NCBI RefSeq assembly: GCF_017498545.1
Contig: NZ_CP071793.1
Location: 7,992,256-8,056,255 of the forward strand
DNA: 64,000 nucleotides
Direction of reading: 5' to 3'
Source of the DNA: Sulfidibacter corallicola
Lineage (GTDB): Bacteria > Acidobacteriota > Holophagae > Acanthopleuribacterales > Acanthopleuribacteraceae
Every line of letters starts with the position of its first letter. Within the stretch, counting starts at the first letter, position 1. The notes under the pieces are model-generated. The model was not told where the DNA came from, did not search any database, and saw only the letters and a list, made by a program, of their open reading frames with translations. Positions 38,792 to 48,935 of this stretch are shown here, piece after piece. The translations under genes were made by a program, and so were the position numbers.

Positions 38792-41700
38792 ATCTCCCCC
38801 AGTTCCAGGTCGTCATCGGATTCGGTACCGTGCTCGGCGCCCACTGCGGCCAACCGGCTTTCGGCCAGCCACAGCCGGTTGGCGACCTGCTCGGCCAGAT
38901 CTTCCAGCACGGGCGTGCGGAACAGGTCCCGCATGGCCAAGGTCACGCCGAACCGGCGCTGGATGTCCGCCACCATGCGGGCCGCCGAGAGCGAATGACC
39001 GCCCAGTTCGAAGAAATGGTCGGCCAGACCGATGCGGGGCGCCTCCAGCAAGCTTTCCCAAATCTCCGCCAGGCCGCGCGCCACGTCGTTGTTGGGCGCT
39101 TGGAACGGTGGCCGCGTTGGAGGCGTCGATTCGGGTGCGGGCAAGGCCGCCCGGTCGAGCTTGCCGTTGGCTGTCAGCGGCAGCCCTTCCAGCGCGAGGA
39201 AGTCGGCCGGCACCATGTAGTCCGGCAGTTGGTTGGCCAGGCCTTCGCGCAGGGTGGCGGTCGCCACGGGCTGCGCCTCGAAGGTCACGTAGGCCGTGAG
39301 GCGCGGATCGCCGGGGCGGTCTTCGCGCAGCGACACCACGGCCTCGCCGACGCCGGGCTGTGCCCGCAGGCAGGCCTCGATTTCGCCCAGCTCGATGCGG
39401 AAGCCGCGCAGCTTGATCTGGAAATCGGTGCGGCCGAGGAACAGAATGTCGCCGTCGGGCCGGAACGCGGCCAGGTCGCCGCTGCGGTAGAGCCGTGCAC
39501 CCGATTCGCCGCTGAGGGGATCGGGCACGAAGCGTTCGGCGGTCAGGGCCGGTCGGCCGCGGTAGCCGTCGGCCAAGCCAATGCCGCCGATGTGTAGCTC
39601 GCCCGGAACCCCCACGGGAACCGGGTTGCCCAGCGGGTCCAGCAGGAAGATGCGGGTGTTGGCGATGGGGCGACCGATCGGTAGCGGACCCGTTTCGGGC
39701 GCTTGTGTGGCGGGCCAGCAGGTGACGTCGATGGCGGCCTCGGTGGGCCCGTAGAGGTTGAACAGCGCCGCGTTCATGGTGGCGTGGAAGGCCTCGCGGG
39801 TCGCTTCGGTCAGGGCCTCGCCGCTGACGATCACGCGTTTCAGGCCGGTACAAGTCGACGCGCCTGGTGTTTCCAGAAAGGCCTGGAGCATGGGCGGCAC
39901 GAAGTGAAGCGTCGTGACCCCGTGCTTGCGGATCAGCTCGATCAGGCGCGGGTTGTCGCGGTGTTCGCCGGGACCCGCCAGCACCAATCCGGCGCCGGTC
40001 ATCAGGGGCCACAGGAATTCCCAAACCGAGACGTCGAAGGAGAACGGCGTTTTCTGGAGGACGCGATCGGTGTCGGTGAGCCCGAACCGCGCCTGCATCC
40101 ACTGGAGCCGGTTGGCCAGCGCGCGGTGCGACAGGCGCACGGCCTTGGGACGGCCGGTCGAGCCGGACGTGTAGATGGTGTAAGCGGGCGATTCCGGCCA
40201 GACCGGGGCCCGAACGGGTTCGCTGGAGGCCTGGGACCATTGGGCTTCCGGCCCGTCCAGCATCATTTTCTGCGCCGGGGCGTCGGGCAACCGCGCCGCA
40301 AACGCCTCCTGGCAGAGCACGATCTCCAGGCCGGCATCCTCCGTCATCAGTGCCAGGCGTGCCGGTGGCAGTTCCGGATCCAGCGGCAGCCAGCAACGCC
40401 CACTCTTGAGAATGGCGAGCATGGCGACGACCATTTCGAACGAACGCTCGGCGCACAACCCGATCGGGAGATCGGGCGCGGGGTTGCCGTGCAGGATATG
40501 GTGGGCCAGTTGGTTGGCACACGTTTCCAGCTCCCCGTAGCTCAGCGAGCGGTCGCCCATGACGAGCGCCGTCGCCTCCGGTCTCCGGCTGGCCTGCTCG
40601 CGGATCCAGTCGTGAACCAGGCCCGTTTGCGGGTACTTTGTCCGGGTGTCGTTCCAGGTGGTCAGCAGGGTTTCGCGCTCCTCGGCAGAGAGCATTGTCA
40701 GTGCCGACGCCTTCGCCCCCGGTTGGGCGCAGATCTCCGCCAGCAGGGTGCGATAGTGGCGAGCCATGCGCGCCACCGTCTCCCGCTCGAAGAGTTCGGC
40801 GTTGAAGGCCAAGGTCGCGGTCACCTGATTGGGGCGCTGTTCGATCGTCAGGTGCAGGTCGAATTGTGCCGCGGGCAATGGCAACCGCTCCGGGCGCACC
40901 TTCAACCGCGGCGGAAACTGCCGGAACGCGCGTGGCTGGTCCAGCGCGAACATCACTTGGACCAGTGGTCCGTGGCTCAGGCTACGGCGCGGGCGGACCG
41001 CCTCCACGATCTGCTCGAACGGCGCTTCCTGATGGGCGTAGGCGTCCATGGCGGTGCGTCGGACCGCGTCGAGGATGGCCGTGAAGGGTTGCTGCTCGTC
41101 GATCTCGGTGCGCATGACGAGCGTGTTGATGAAACACCCGAAAGCCGATTCGGCGCGCGACTCGTGGCGGTTGGCGACGGGTGTGCCGACGGCGATGTCG
41201 GAACGGCGGGCGTAGCGGGCCAGCAAGAGTTTGAAGGCCGCCAACAGCACCATGTAGGGCGTCGCCTCGGCCTCCCGCGCCAGGTCGCCGACCTTGCGCC
41301 ACAGATCGTTGGCGAGGGGGAACTGGTGCCAGTCGCCGGCCTGGCCCAGCTCGGCCGGACGGGGCTGGTCGGTGGGCAGTTCCAGGAGCGGCGGCAGGTC
41401 GGCCAGGTGTTCGCGCCACCAGGCCAGTGCCTCGTCGTGGCGGGGCCGCTCCAGCGAGAAATCGGCGAATTGCGCCGTATCTTCGGCCTGGCGCGGCTCG
41501 GCGCCGATCTTGAGCGCGGTGTAGGCGGCCCACAAGTCGTTTTGGAAGAGGTCCATCGACCAGCCGTCGGCGATCATGTGGTGGAAATAAGCCAACAGGC
41601 ACCAGGATTTATCGCCGCGCTGGAACAGGCAGGTGCGCATCAGGGGTCCCTCGGCCAGGTCGAAGGTCTCGACCACGACGGTGCGCGTCAGGTCGCGCAG

Positions 41701-44700
41701 GGCCTCGTCGTCCGATTCCGCACTGGTGCCGCGCACATCCACCTGACGCAGGGTCACCTTGCTCGCGGGCAGGATGCGCTGGTAGCCGCGCCCCTCCTCC
41801 TGGTAGAAGACGGTGCGCAGGGACTCGTGCTGATCCACCAGCGCGGTCAGGGCGCGCTCCAGGACGGGCACGTCCAGAACGCCCTGGAGGTGGAGCAACA
41901 GCGGAATGTGGTAGGCGGGGCCGGCCGCGTCCATTTGGTCCAGCAGCCAGAGCCGCAGTTGGCTGGAGGACATCGGCAGAGGCCGGCCGTGGTCGCGGTG
42001 TTCCGCCGACGTTGCGGCAACCGAGGTGCCTTTCGCGTCGGCCTCTTGGGTTGCCAGCCAGGCCGCCAGTTGGCGCGGGGTCGGATGGGCGAACAGCGCT
42101 TCCAGGGTCAGTTCGAACTTGAAGCGCTCGCGCACCCGCGATGCCAATTGCAAACCGGGCCGCGAGGCGCCGCCCGCCCGGAAGAAATCCGTGTCGGCGT
42201 CGGCCTCGGCGATGCCCAGCACGTCGACGAACATGGCGCACACCCGGTCTTCCACCGTTTGCGGGGAGCCCGCGTCGGCCGTCGCCTCGGGGGAATCCTC
42301 GGGTGAGGGCGCCAATTCGGGGAAGCGTTCCACCATGCGCGCCGCCAGCTTTTCGACCGTCAGCGTCTCGAACAGCAGGTTGACCGGCACGTCGACACGC
42401 AATTCGTCGAGCATCCGGAACACCAAACGGGTGGCCAGCAGCGAGTTGCCGCCCAGGTGGAAGAATTCGTCGGTGATGCCCACGCGCGGGACCTTCAGCA
42501 CCTCGGCCCAAATGGTCGTGAGCCGTGTTTCCAACGCGGTGCGCGGCACCACGTGGCGGGCCTCGGTGGCTTGTGCCGGCTCGGGAACCGGCAGGGCCTT
42601 TCGGTCGATCTTGCCGTTGGGTGTCAGCGGGAAGGCGTCCAGGTTCACGAACTGGCTGGGCACCATGTAGTCGGGCAGGGCGGCCTTGGCCCAGTCGCGC
42701 AGTTCGATGGCGACCACCGGCCCCGGCTGACCCACCAACCAGGCGACGAGCCGCTTTTCGGCCTGGTCCTCGCCGCCGTCGATCACGGTCACCACCGTCT
42801 CCTTGACGGCGGGGTGTTCCAGCAGGCGCGCTTCGATCTCGCCCAGCTCGATGCGGAAGCCGCGCAACTTCACCTGGAAATCGACGCGGCCCACGAAGAC
42901 CAGCCGCCCGCCTTTTTCGTAGCGGCAGCGGTCGCCGGTGCGGTACAGACGCGCCCCGGGCTCACCGCCGAAGGGGTCGGGGATGAAGCGCTCTGCCGTG
43001 TGGCCTGGCCGACCGCAGTACCCGCGCGCCACGCCCGGGCCGCCGATGAACAGCTCGCCGGGCGCTCCGGTCGGGATCGGATTCAGGTCGGCGTCCAGCA
43101 GGTAGAGCCGGTAGTTGGGCACGGGTTGGCCCAGCGGCAGCGGTACCTGGTCTTCCGAGGCGATGGCCGCCACGGAAGCCCAGATGGTGGTTTCCGTCGG
43201 GCCGTAGAGGTTGTAGAGACCCGCGGTCTTCTCGACGAGCCGGCGGGCGAGCGGTGCGTTCAGCGCCTCCCCGCCGCACAGCGCCTTGAGACGCGGCAAC
43301 TCGCCGTCGCCCAGGCTGTCCATGAGCAGGCCCCAAAAAGGCGGGGTGGCCTGGATGACGGTTACGTCGTGTTCGCGAATCGTCGCCAACATCCGGCGGC
43401 CGTCGAGCGTGTCCTCGCGGTCGGCGATCACGATGCGGCCGCCCTGGATCAGGGTCAGGTAGAAGTCGAGGCCGGCGATGTCGAACGACACCGAGGCCAC
43501 CGCGAGCAGCGTGTCCGCGGCGTCGATGGGAAGCTGGGTCCGGGCCGCGGTCATGAAATGGGCAAGGTTGGCGTGGCTGATCTGCACGCCCTTGGGACGT
43601 CCCGTCGAACCGGACGTGAAGATGGTGTAGGCCAGTTGGTTCGGGAGCGGCGCGTTCGCGGCGGGCTGAACCGATTCGGCCTCGTCAGCGAGCGGATCGT
43701 CGAGGCAAAGGTGCGGCAATCCCGAAGGTAAGGCGTCCGTCAGCGAGCGCTGGGTCAGTACCAGACGCGGAGCTGCGTCCTCCAGGATCGTCGCGATTCG
43801 TTGGGCGGGGTAGAAGGGATCGAGAGGGATATAGGTCCCGCCCGATTTGAGCACCGCCAGCAGCGCGACCAGCAGGTCGGGTCCGCGCTCCAGGAACACC
43901 GCCACCGGCGTTTCGGCCGCGATGCCGCGGGCCGCCAGCGTCACGGCGAGGCGATCGGCCGCGCGGTTCAGTTCGCCATAGCTCAGATTGCCCCTGGCGC
44001 TGATCAGCGCGGGCCGGTCCGGATGGCTTCGGGCCCGATCCTCGAACAGATGGTGGACGAAGAGGCCCTCGGGCACTTCGACCGGCTCGGAGGCCAGCCC
44101 CTTGGTGAGGAAGGCCACCTCTTCGGGCGCCATGTAATCCAGGGAGCCCAGGCGACGGTCGGGATCGGCCGCGATCGCGTGGAGCAGGCGGGTGAAGTGC
44201 GCCAGCACGCGTTCGATGGTGCGCTCGTGAAAGATATCGGTGTTGTATTCCATTTCGCCCCAGATGCCGTCGTCCAATTCGCTGAGCGAGAGCGACAGGT
44301 CGAACTTGGAATACTGCAAGCCGCGAAAATGGGGTTCCACCGCCACTCCTGGCAGGGACAGGTCCCCGCGCGGCGCGTTTTGGAGCACGAACATCATCTG
44401 GAACAGGGGCGCGTGGGCCAGACTGCGCTCCGGATTGAGGCGCTCCACCAATTGTTCGAAGGGCACGTCCTGATGGGCGTAGCCGTCCAAGGTGGTGCGG
44501 CGTACCTGGGCCAGGAACTGGTTGAACGTGAGGTGGCCGTGGGCCTCGGACCGCATCACCAGGGTGTTGGCGAAGAGGCCGATCAGGCCCTCCAACTCGT
44601 GCTGGGTGCGGTTGGCCAGGGGCGTGCCCACCGCGATGTCGCTTTCACCGGAGTAGCGGAACAGCAGCGTCTTGAACGCGGCCAGCAGGGTCATGAACAG

Positions 44701-45570
44701 GGTGGCGTCCTGGGCCCGGCTGAGTGCGCGCAGCCGCTCCAGCAGGTCCTTGGGCAGGCGGAAGGGCACCACGGCGCCGCGAAAGCTCTGGACCTTGGGG
44801 CGCGGGAAATCGGTGGGCACCCGCAACAGCGGCGGCAGGCCGCCGAGCTGCTTCAGCCAGTAGTCGATCTGGGCCTGGAAACCCTCGTCGGCCACGCGAT
44901 CGCGCTGCCACTGGGAGAAATCGGCGTATTGGATGCGCAGCGGCGGCAGTTCGACGGTGCGCTTCTCGAGCGCGGCGCCGTAGTGGGTCACGAATTCGCC
45001 GATCAGGACGCCCGAGGACCAGCCGTCGGTGACGATGTGGTGCAGCGTGATCAGCACCAGGTGATCTTCGGCCTCCGTGCGCACGACACTGACGCGAATC
45101 GGCGGACCCACCTCCAGGTCGAAGGGCTGCTGGGCCTCCTCGTGGGCCAAACGATCGCGTTCGGCCTCGCGCTCGTCCGGGGAAAGGTCGCTCAGGTCCA
45201 CCAGCGGGATGTCCAACCGGTGATCGGGCATGATCTGTTGGACGGGATCGCCGCCGCGCGACAGAAACCGCGTGCGCAACGGCTCGTGACGATCCACCAG
45301 GGCCTGGAAGGCCGAACGCAGGGCCGTCATGTCCAGCGCGCCCTTCGCGCGCCAGGCCATCGGGATGTTGTAGGCCGCCCGCGACGCTTCCATGCGATCC
45401 ATGAACCAGAGCCGCTGCTGGGCGAACGACAGCGCGAAGTCCGACCGTTCGCGGCCGAGGCTCGGGATGCCCGTCGGCTGGGCCCGGTCCGGATTCTTTT
45501 CGAGGCGCTTCAACAGCAGCGCTCGCTTTTCGGGGCTCAGCGCCGCGAGTCGTTGGCTGAGGTCTTTCAT
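38788..45570 (-). CDS. NRPS gene C: C-A(Gly)-T-T-C-A(Ser)-T
   Basis: A 2260-residue two-module synthetase starting MKDLSQRLAALSPEKRALLL. C1 has HHIVTDG at 177-183. A1 reads DILQLGLIWK, the glycine code. Two carrier domains follow in tandem, with Ser1043 (GGNSL) and Ser1136 (GGASR) only 93 residues apart. C2 has HHMIADG at 1330-1336. A2 reads DVWHISLIDK, serine. The last carrier has Ser2193. The open frame extends upstream to 46641, but that part is the wrong frame of gene D; the true start at 45570 forms an ATGA overlap with the stop of D. The second carrier departs from the usual GG(H/D)SL motif, so its activity is less certain than that of the first. Confidence 0.93.
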   Translation of the reverse strand: MKDLSQRLAALSPEKRALLLKRLEKNPDRAQPTGIPSLGRERSDFALSFAQQRLWFMDRMEASRAAYNIPMAWRAKGALDMTALRSAFQALVDRHEPLRTRFLSRGGDPVQQIMPDHRLDIPLVDLSDLSPDEREAERDRLAHEEAQQPFDLEVGPPIRVSVVRTEAEDHLVLITLHHIVTDGWSSGVLIGEFVTHYGAALEKRTVELPPLRIQYADFSQWQRDRVADEGFQAQIDYWLKQLGGLPPLLRVPTDFPRPKVQSFRGAVVPFRLPKDLLERLRALSRAQDATLFMTLLAAFKTLLFRYSGESDIAVGTPLANRTQHELEGLIGLFANTLVMRSEAHGHLTFNQFLAQVRRTTLDGYAHQDVPFEQLVERLNPERSLAHAPLFQMMFVLQNAPRGDLSLPGVAVEPHFRGLQYSKFDLSLSLSELDDGIWGEMEYNTDIFHERTIERVLAHFTRLLHAIAADPDRRLGSLDYMAPEEVAFLTKGLASEPVEVPEGLFVHHLFEDRARSHPDRPALISARGNLSYGELNRAADRLAVTLAARGIAAETPVAVFLERGPDLLVALLAVLKSGGTYIPLDPFYPAQRIATILEDAAPRLVLTQRSLTDALPSGLPHLCLDDPLADEAESVQPAANAPLPNQLAYTIFTSGSTGRPKGVQISHANLAHFMTAARTQLPIDAADTLLAVASVSFDIAGLDFYLTLIQGGRIVIADREDTLDGRRMLATIREHDVTVIQATPPFWGLLMDSLGDGELPRLKALCGGEALNAPLARRLVEKTAGLYNLYGPTETTIWASVAAIASEDQVPLPLGQPVPNYRLYLLDADLNPIPTGAPGELFIGGPGVARGYCGRPGHTAERFIPDPFGGEPGARLYRTGDRCRYEKGGRLVFVGRVDFQVKLRGFRIELGEIEARLLEHPAVKETVVTVIDGGEDQAEKRLVAWLVGQPGPVVAIELRDWAKAALPDYMVPSQFVNLDAFPLTPNGKIDRKALPVPEPAQATEARHVVPRTALETRLTTIWAEVLKVPRVGITDEFFHLGGNSLLATRLVFRMLDELRVDVPVNLLFETLTVEKLAARMVERFPELAPSPEDSPEATADAGSPQTVEDRVCAMFVDVLGIAEADADTDFFRAGGASRPGLQLASRVRERFKFELTLEALFAHPTPRQLAAWLATQEADAKGTSVAATSAEHRDHGRPLPMSSSQLRLWLLDQMDAAGPAYHIPLLLHLQGVLDVPVLERALTALVDQHESLRTVFYQEEGRGYQRILPASKVTLRQVDVRGTSAESDDEALRDLTRTVVVETFDLAEGPLMRTCLFQRGDKSWCLLAYFHHMIADGWSMDLFQNDLWAAYTALKIGAEPRQAEDTAQFADFSLERPRHDEALAWWREHLADLPPLLELPTDQPRPAELGQAGDWHQFPLANDLWRKVGDLAREAEATPYMVLLAAFKLLLARYARRSDIAVGTPVANRHESRAESAFGCFINTLVMRTEIDEQQPFTAILDAVRRTAMDAYAHQEAPFEQIVEAVRPRRSLSHGPLVQVMFALDQPRAFRQFPPRLKVRPERLPLPAAQFDLHLTIEQRPNQVTATLAFNAELFERETVARMARHYRTLLAEICAQPGAKASALTMLSAEERETLLTTWNDTRTKYPQTGLVHDWIREQASRRPEATALVMGDRSLSYGELETCANQLAHHILHGNPAPDLPIGLCAERSFEMVVAMLAILKSGRCWLPLDPELPPARLALMTEDAGLEIVLCQEAFAARLPDAPAQKMMLDGPEAQWSQASSEPVRAPVWPESPAYTIYTSGSTGRPKAVRLSHRALANRLQWMQARFGLTDTDRVLQKTPFSFDVSVWEFLWPLMTGAGLVLAGPGEHRDNPRLIELIRKHGVTTLHFVPPMLQAFLETPGASTCTGLKRVIVSGEALTEATREAFHATMNAALFNLYGPTEAAIDVTCWPATQAPETGPLPIGRPIANTRIFLLDPLGNPVPVGVPGELHIGGIGLADGYRGRPALTAERFVPDPLSGESGARLYRSGDLAAFRPDGDILFLGRTDFQIKLRGFRIELGEIEACLRAQPGVGEAVVSLREDRPGDPRLTAYVTFEAQPVATATLREGLANQLPDYMVPADFLALEGLPLTANGKLDRAALPAPESTPPTRPPFQAPNNDVARGLAEIWESLLEAPRIGLADHFFELGGHSLSAARMVADIQRRFGVTLAMRDLFRTPVLEDLAEQVANRLWLAESRLAAVGAEHGTESDDDLELGEI

Positions 45571-48500
45571 TTGGACGTCCTTTCTACGCGGGGCCGGCGC
45601 ACCAGTTGGCGGCGTTGTTTCATGGCCGCCGCGCGTTGGCGCTGGGCGCGGTCGAGCGCCAGGTTGCGGCCGGGTTCGGCGCCGCCCATGCCGGTCAGGT
45701 ACTCGGCCAGGGCGCTGATGGTGGTGTAGCGGAACAGGTCCAACAGCGAGCAGGGCTTGGGAAACGCCTTGCGGATGGCGGCGTGCACGCGCGCCAGCAG
45801 CAGCGAGTGGCCGCCCAGATCGAAGAAGTTGTTGTGAATGCCGATGCGGTCCAGGCCCAGCACGTCCTGCCAGATCGCCACCAGTTTCTGCTCGGCCTCG
45901 GAACCCGGCGCCACGTAATCGACCGCCGGCGCGGCGGCCCGGTCCGGTTCGGGCAGGGCCTTGCGGTCCAGCTTGCCGTTGGGGGTCAGCGGCATTTCGG
46001 TGAGTGGAATGAAAGCGGTGGGCACCATGTACTCCGGCAGGCTCTCGGCCAGGAAGCGCTTCAGCTCGGCCGCATCCGGTTCGTCGCCGCCGGCTACCAG
46101 GTAGGCCACCAGGCGCTTGTCCGTCTCGCGCTCGCCGTTCTGGTGCACCACGACCGCCGCCTGAACCACCTGGTCGTGGGCTTCGAGCCGCGATTCGATC
46201 TCGCCCAGCTCGATGCGGAAGCCGCGAATCTTGACCTGGAAGTCGACGCGGCCCAGGAAGGCCAGGTTCCCGCTGGGCTCGGTGCGGCTGAGGTCGCCGG
46301 TCCAGTAGATGCGCGCGCCGGGGCGGTTCGAGAAGGGATCGGGCCGGAAGCGGTCGGCGGTCATCGCCGGTTGGCCGCGGTAACCGCGCGCCAGGCCGTC
46401 GCCGCCGATGAACAGCTCGCCCGGGGCACCCGCCGGCATCAGGTTCAGGTGCTTGTCCACGATGTAGAGCTGGGTGTTGGCGATGGCGCGGCCAATGGAG
46501 ACGGTACCGCCGTCGCTTTGGACCACCGGATGACAGGCCGACCAGATCGTGGTCTCGGTGGGGCCGTAGAGGTTGAACAGGGAAAAGCCGTGGGCCAGCA
46601 TCTCGCCTGCGAGCGCCCCTGGCAGCGCTTCGCCACCACACAAAGCCTTGAGGCCAGGAAGCTTGCGCTCGCCAAGACCTTCCAGAAGCAGGCGCCAGCC
46701 GCTGGGCGTGGCCTGCATCGCGGTGATGCGGTGGTTCTGGATCAGGCCCAGCATGCGCCCGCCGTCCAGCGTGTCTTCCTTGCGCGCCAGCACCAGGCCG
46801 GCCCCGAGCGACAGCGGCAGGAACAGTTCCAGCACCGCGATGTCGAAGCTCATCGAGGTGACCGCCAGCAGCGTGTCGGCCTCGTCGATCGGCAGCTCGC
46901 GCTGCATCGCGTGGAGGAAGTTGGCCAGGGCGCGGTGCGGAATCTGGACGCCCTTCGGCCTGCCGGTCGAGCCCGAGGTGTAGATGGTGTAGGCGAGCTG
47001 CTCGCCGTGGCAGGCACGGCGCGGCCGTGGTGCGGGTGTGCCTTCCCCGTCATGGTTGGGCGTGGCGTCGAGGCACAGGGCCGTCAATGCGGTGGGCACG
47101 GCGCCGCGCAGGCTCGTCTGGGTCAGCACCAGGGCCGGTTGGGCATCCTCCAGGACGTAGCGAATGCGCTGCTCCGGGTAGAAGGGATCGATCGGAATGT
47201 AGCAGCCGCCGGCCTTGAGCACCGCCAGCAGCGCGATCACCAGGTTGGGGCCGCGCTCCAGGTAGACCGCCACCGGCGTCTCGGTGGTGATGCCGCGCGC
47301 GGCGAGGTGGTCCGCCAGCGTTTCGGCCGCCGCGTTCAGCTCGCCGTAGCTCATGGTGCGGCCCGCGAACGTCAGCGCCGGGCGGTCGGGTGTTGCCGCC
47401 ACGCGCTCCTCGAAGAGCTGGTGCACGAAGACGTCTTCGCGGTAGGCGCTGCGGGTTTCCGCCTGGCTGGCGAGGAGTTGGTCGCGCTCGTCCGCGGAGA
47501 GCAGCGGCAGATCGGCCACCCGCTGGTCGGGATCGGCCACGACCGCTTGCAGCAGCACCTCGAAGTGGGCCAGGAAGCGCTTGATCGAGGCCGCTTCCCA
47601 CAGGTCCGTGCTGTATTCCAGCGAGCCGCGCAGGCCGTCGCTGGTTTCCGACATCGACAACGACATGTCGAACTTGGAGACCTTGTGCTCGCGCTTGGGA
47701 ATCGAGAGCTTGAGGCCTTCCAGGTCGTCGGTCTCGTCGGGCGCGTTCTGCAGGATGAACATCACCTGGAACAGCGGCGTGTGGGCCGTGTTGCGCACCG
47801 GTTGGAGCACGTCCACCAACTGCTCGAAGGGCACGTCCTGGTGGTCGTGGGCCTCCATCACGTGTTGGCGCACCTGGCTCAGCAGGTCGCGGAAGCCCAT
47901 GCAGTCCTCGAAGCGCGTGCGCAGCACCAGCGTGTTGACGAAGAGCCCGATCAGGTCTTCGACCTCGCGGCGGGTGCGGTTGGCGATGGGCGAACCGACG
48001 GCCACGTCGTTGGTGCGGGCATAGCGGCCCAACAGGATCTGGAAGACGGTGAGCAGGATGATGAAGAGGGTGGCGTCCTGCTCGCGGGCCAGGACCGCCA
48101 GGCGCTGGGTCAGCTCCTTGGAGAGGACCAGCGGTTCGCTGCTGCCGCGGTAGGTCTGAACGGCGGGGCGCGGGTGGTCGGTGGGCAGTTCCAGCAGCGC
48201 GGGCAGGTCGGCCAAGTTGCGCTTCCAGAAGTTGAGCTGGCGTTCGAGGCGCGGCCCGGCCAGGTGTTGGCGTTGCCAGGCCGCGAAGTCCGCGTACTGG
48301 ATTGGCAGCGGCGCGAGCGGCGATGCCTGACCGCGCGAGTAGGCCTTGTAGAGCAACACGAAGTCGCGCATCAGCACGCCCAGGCTCCAGCCGTCGGAGA
48401 CGATGTGGTGCATCGTCAGCAGGATCACGTGGTCCTCGGCGCCCAACGCCAGGACCTGGGCCCGCAGCAGCAGGTCGGCGCTGAGGTCGAAGGGACGGCG

Positions 48501-48935
48501 CGCCTCTTCCGCGGCCAGCCGCAGGACTTCCGTCTCGCGCTCGTCTTCGCCGACGTGGCGCAGGTCGACCTCGTCGATGCGCGCCCTGGCTTCCGTCACG
48601 TTCTGCACCGGCACGCCGTCCTTCTCGCGGAACACCGTGCGCAGGCTCTCGTGACGCGCGACGAGGGTTTCGATGCAGCGGCGGAAGATCGCCACGTCGA
48701 AGCGGCCCTCGAGCTGGAACGCCAGCGAGATGTGGTAGGCCTCGCCCGCGCCTTCGAGCTGTTGCAGGAACCACAGGCGTTGTTGCGAGAAGGAGAGGGG
48801 GAAGTCGCCGGCGCGGTCGGCGATGGCCGGAATCGTATCGGGATTCTGCGCTTTCTTGTCCATGCCGAGGCGTTTCAGCAGGAGGGCTCTCTTTTCCGGT
48901 GATAGACCCGCGATGCGTTGGCTGATGTCGTTCAT
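45567..48935 (-). CDS. NRPS gene D: single module C-A(Gly)-T
   Basis: A 1122-residue synthetase starting MNDISQRIAGLSPEKRALLL, nearly the same start as gene C. The condensation domain has HHIVSDG at 176-182. The adenylation domain reads DILQLGLIWK (SFDIAVLE, MQATPSGW, LKALCGGEAL, NLYGPTETTIWSA), the glycine code. The carrier serine is Ser1044. The C-terminal tail is strongly basic. It follows the PKS gene and overlaps it by ATGA, so its C domain should accept the ketide-extended chain from the ACP. It is closely similar to the first module of gene C through C, A and T, which points to a module duplication. Confidence 0.93.
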   Translation of the reverse strand: MNDISQRIAGLSPEKRALLLKRLGMDKKAQNPDTIPAIADRAGDFPLSFSQQRLWFLQQLEGAGEAYHISLAFQLEGRFDVAIFRRCIETLVARHESLRTVFREKDGVPVQNVTEARARIDEVDLRHVGEDERETEVLRLAAEEARRPFDLSADLLLRAQVLALGAEDHVILLTMHHIVSDGWSLGVLMRDFVLLYKAYSRGQASPLAPLPIQYADFAAWQRQHLAGPRLERQLNFWKRNLADLPALLELPTDHPRPAVQTYRGSSEPLVLSKELTQRLAVLAREQDATLFIILLTVFQILLGRYARTNDVAVGSPIANRTRREVEDLIGLFVNTLVLRTRFEDCMGFRDLLSQVRQHVMEAHDHQDVPFEQLVDVLQPVRNTAHTPLFQVMFILQNAPDETDDLEGLKLSIPKREHKVSKFDMSLSMSETSDGLRGSLEYSTDLWEAASIKRFLAHFEVLLQAVVADPDQRVADLPLLSADERDQLLASQAETRSAYREDVFVHQLFEERVAATPDRPALTFAGRTMSYGELNAAAETLADHLAARGITTETPVAVYLERGPNLVIALLAVLKAGGCYIPIDPFYPEQRIRYVLEDAQPALVLTQTSLRGAVPTALTALCLDATPNHDGEGTPAPRPRRACHGEQLAYTIYTSGSTGRPKGVQIPHRALANFLHAMQRELPIDEADTLLAVTSMSFDIAVLELFLPLSLGAGLVLARKEDTLDGGRMLGLIQNHRITAMQATPSGWRLLLEGLGERKLPGLKALCGGEALPGALAGEMLAHGFSLFNLYGPTETTIWSACHPVVQSDGGTVSIGRAIANTQLYIVDKHLNLMPAGAPGELFIGGDGLARGYRGQPAMTADRFRPDPFSNRPGARIYWTGDLSRTEPSGNLAFLGRVDFQVKIRGFRIELGEIESRLEAHDQVVQAAVVVHQNGERETDKRLVAYLVAGGDEPDAAELKRFLAESLPEYMVPTAFIPLTEMPLTPNGKLDRKALPEPDRAAAPAVDYVAPGSEAEQKLVAIWQDVLGLDRIGIHNNFFDLGGHSLLLARVHAAIRKAFPKPCSLLDLFRYTTISALAEYLTGMGGAEPGRNLALDRAQRQRAAAMKQRRQLVRRPRVERTSK

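Noticed and set aside
45571..46641. A 357-codon N-terminal extension of NRPS gene C
   Set aside because: This stretch is Arg/Pro-rich out-of-frame reading of gene D. The true start forms the ATGA overlap with the stop of D and begins with a normal synthetase N-terminus.
45606..48902. A 1098-codon open frame on the plus strand opposite NRPS gene D
   Set aside because: It mirrors the GC-rich codon pattern of the real gene on the minus strand, has no recognisable domain and no ribosome site. Similar mirror frames lie opposite vgrG (14950-16839) and genes B, C, E and F.
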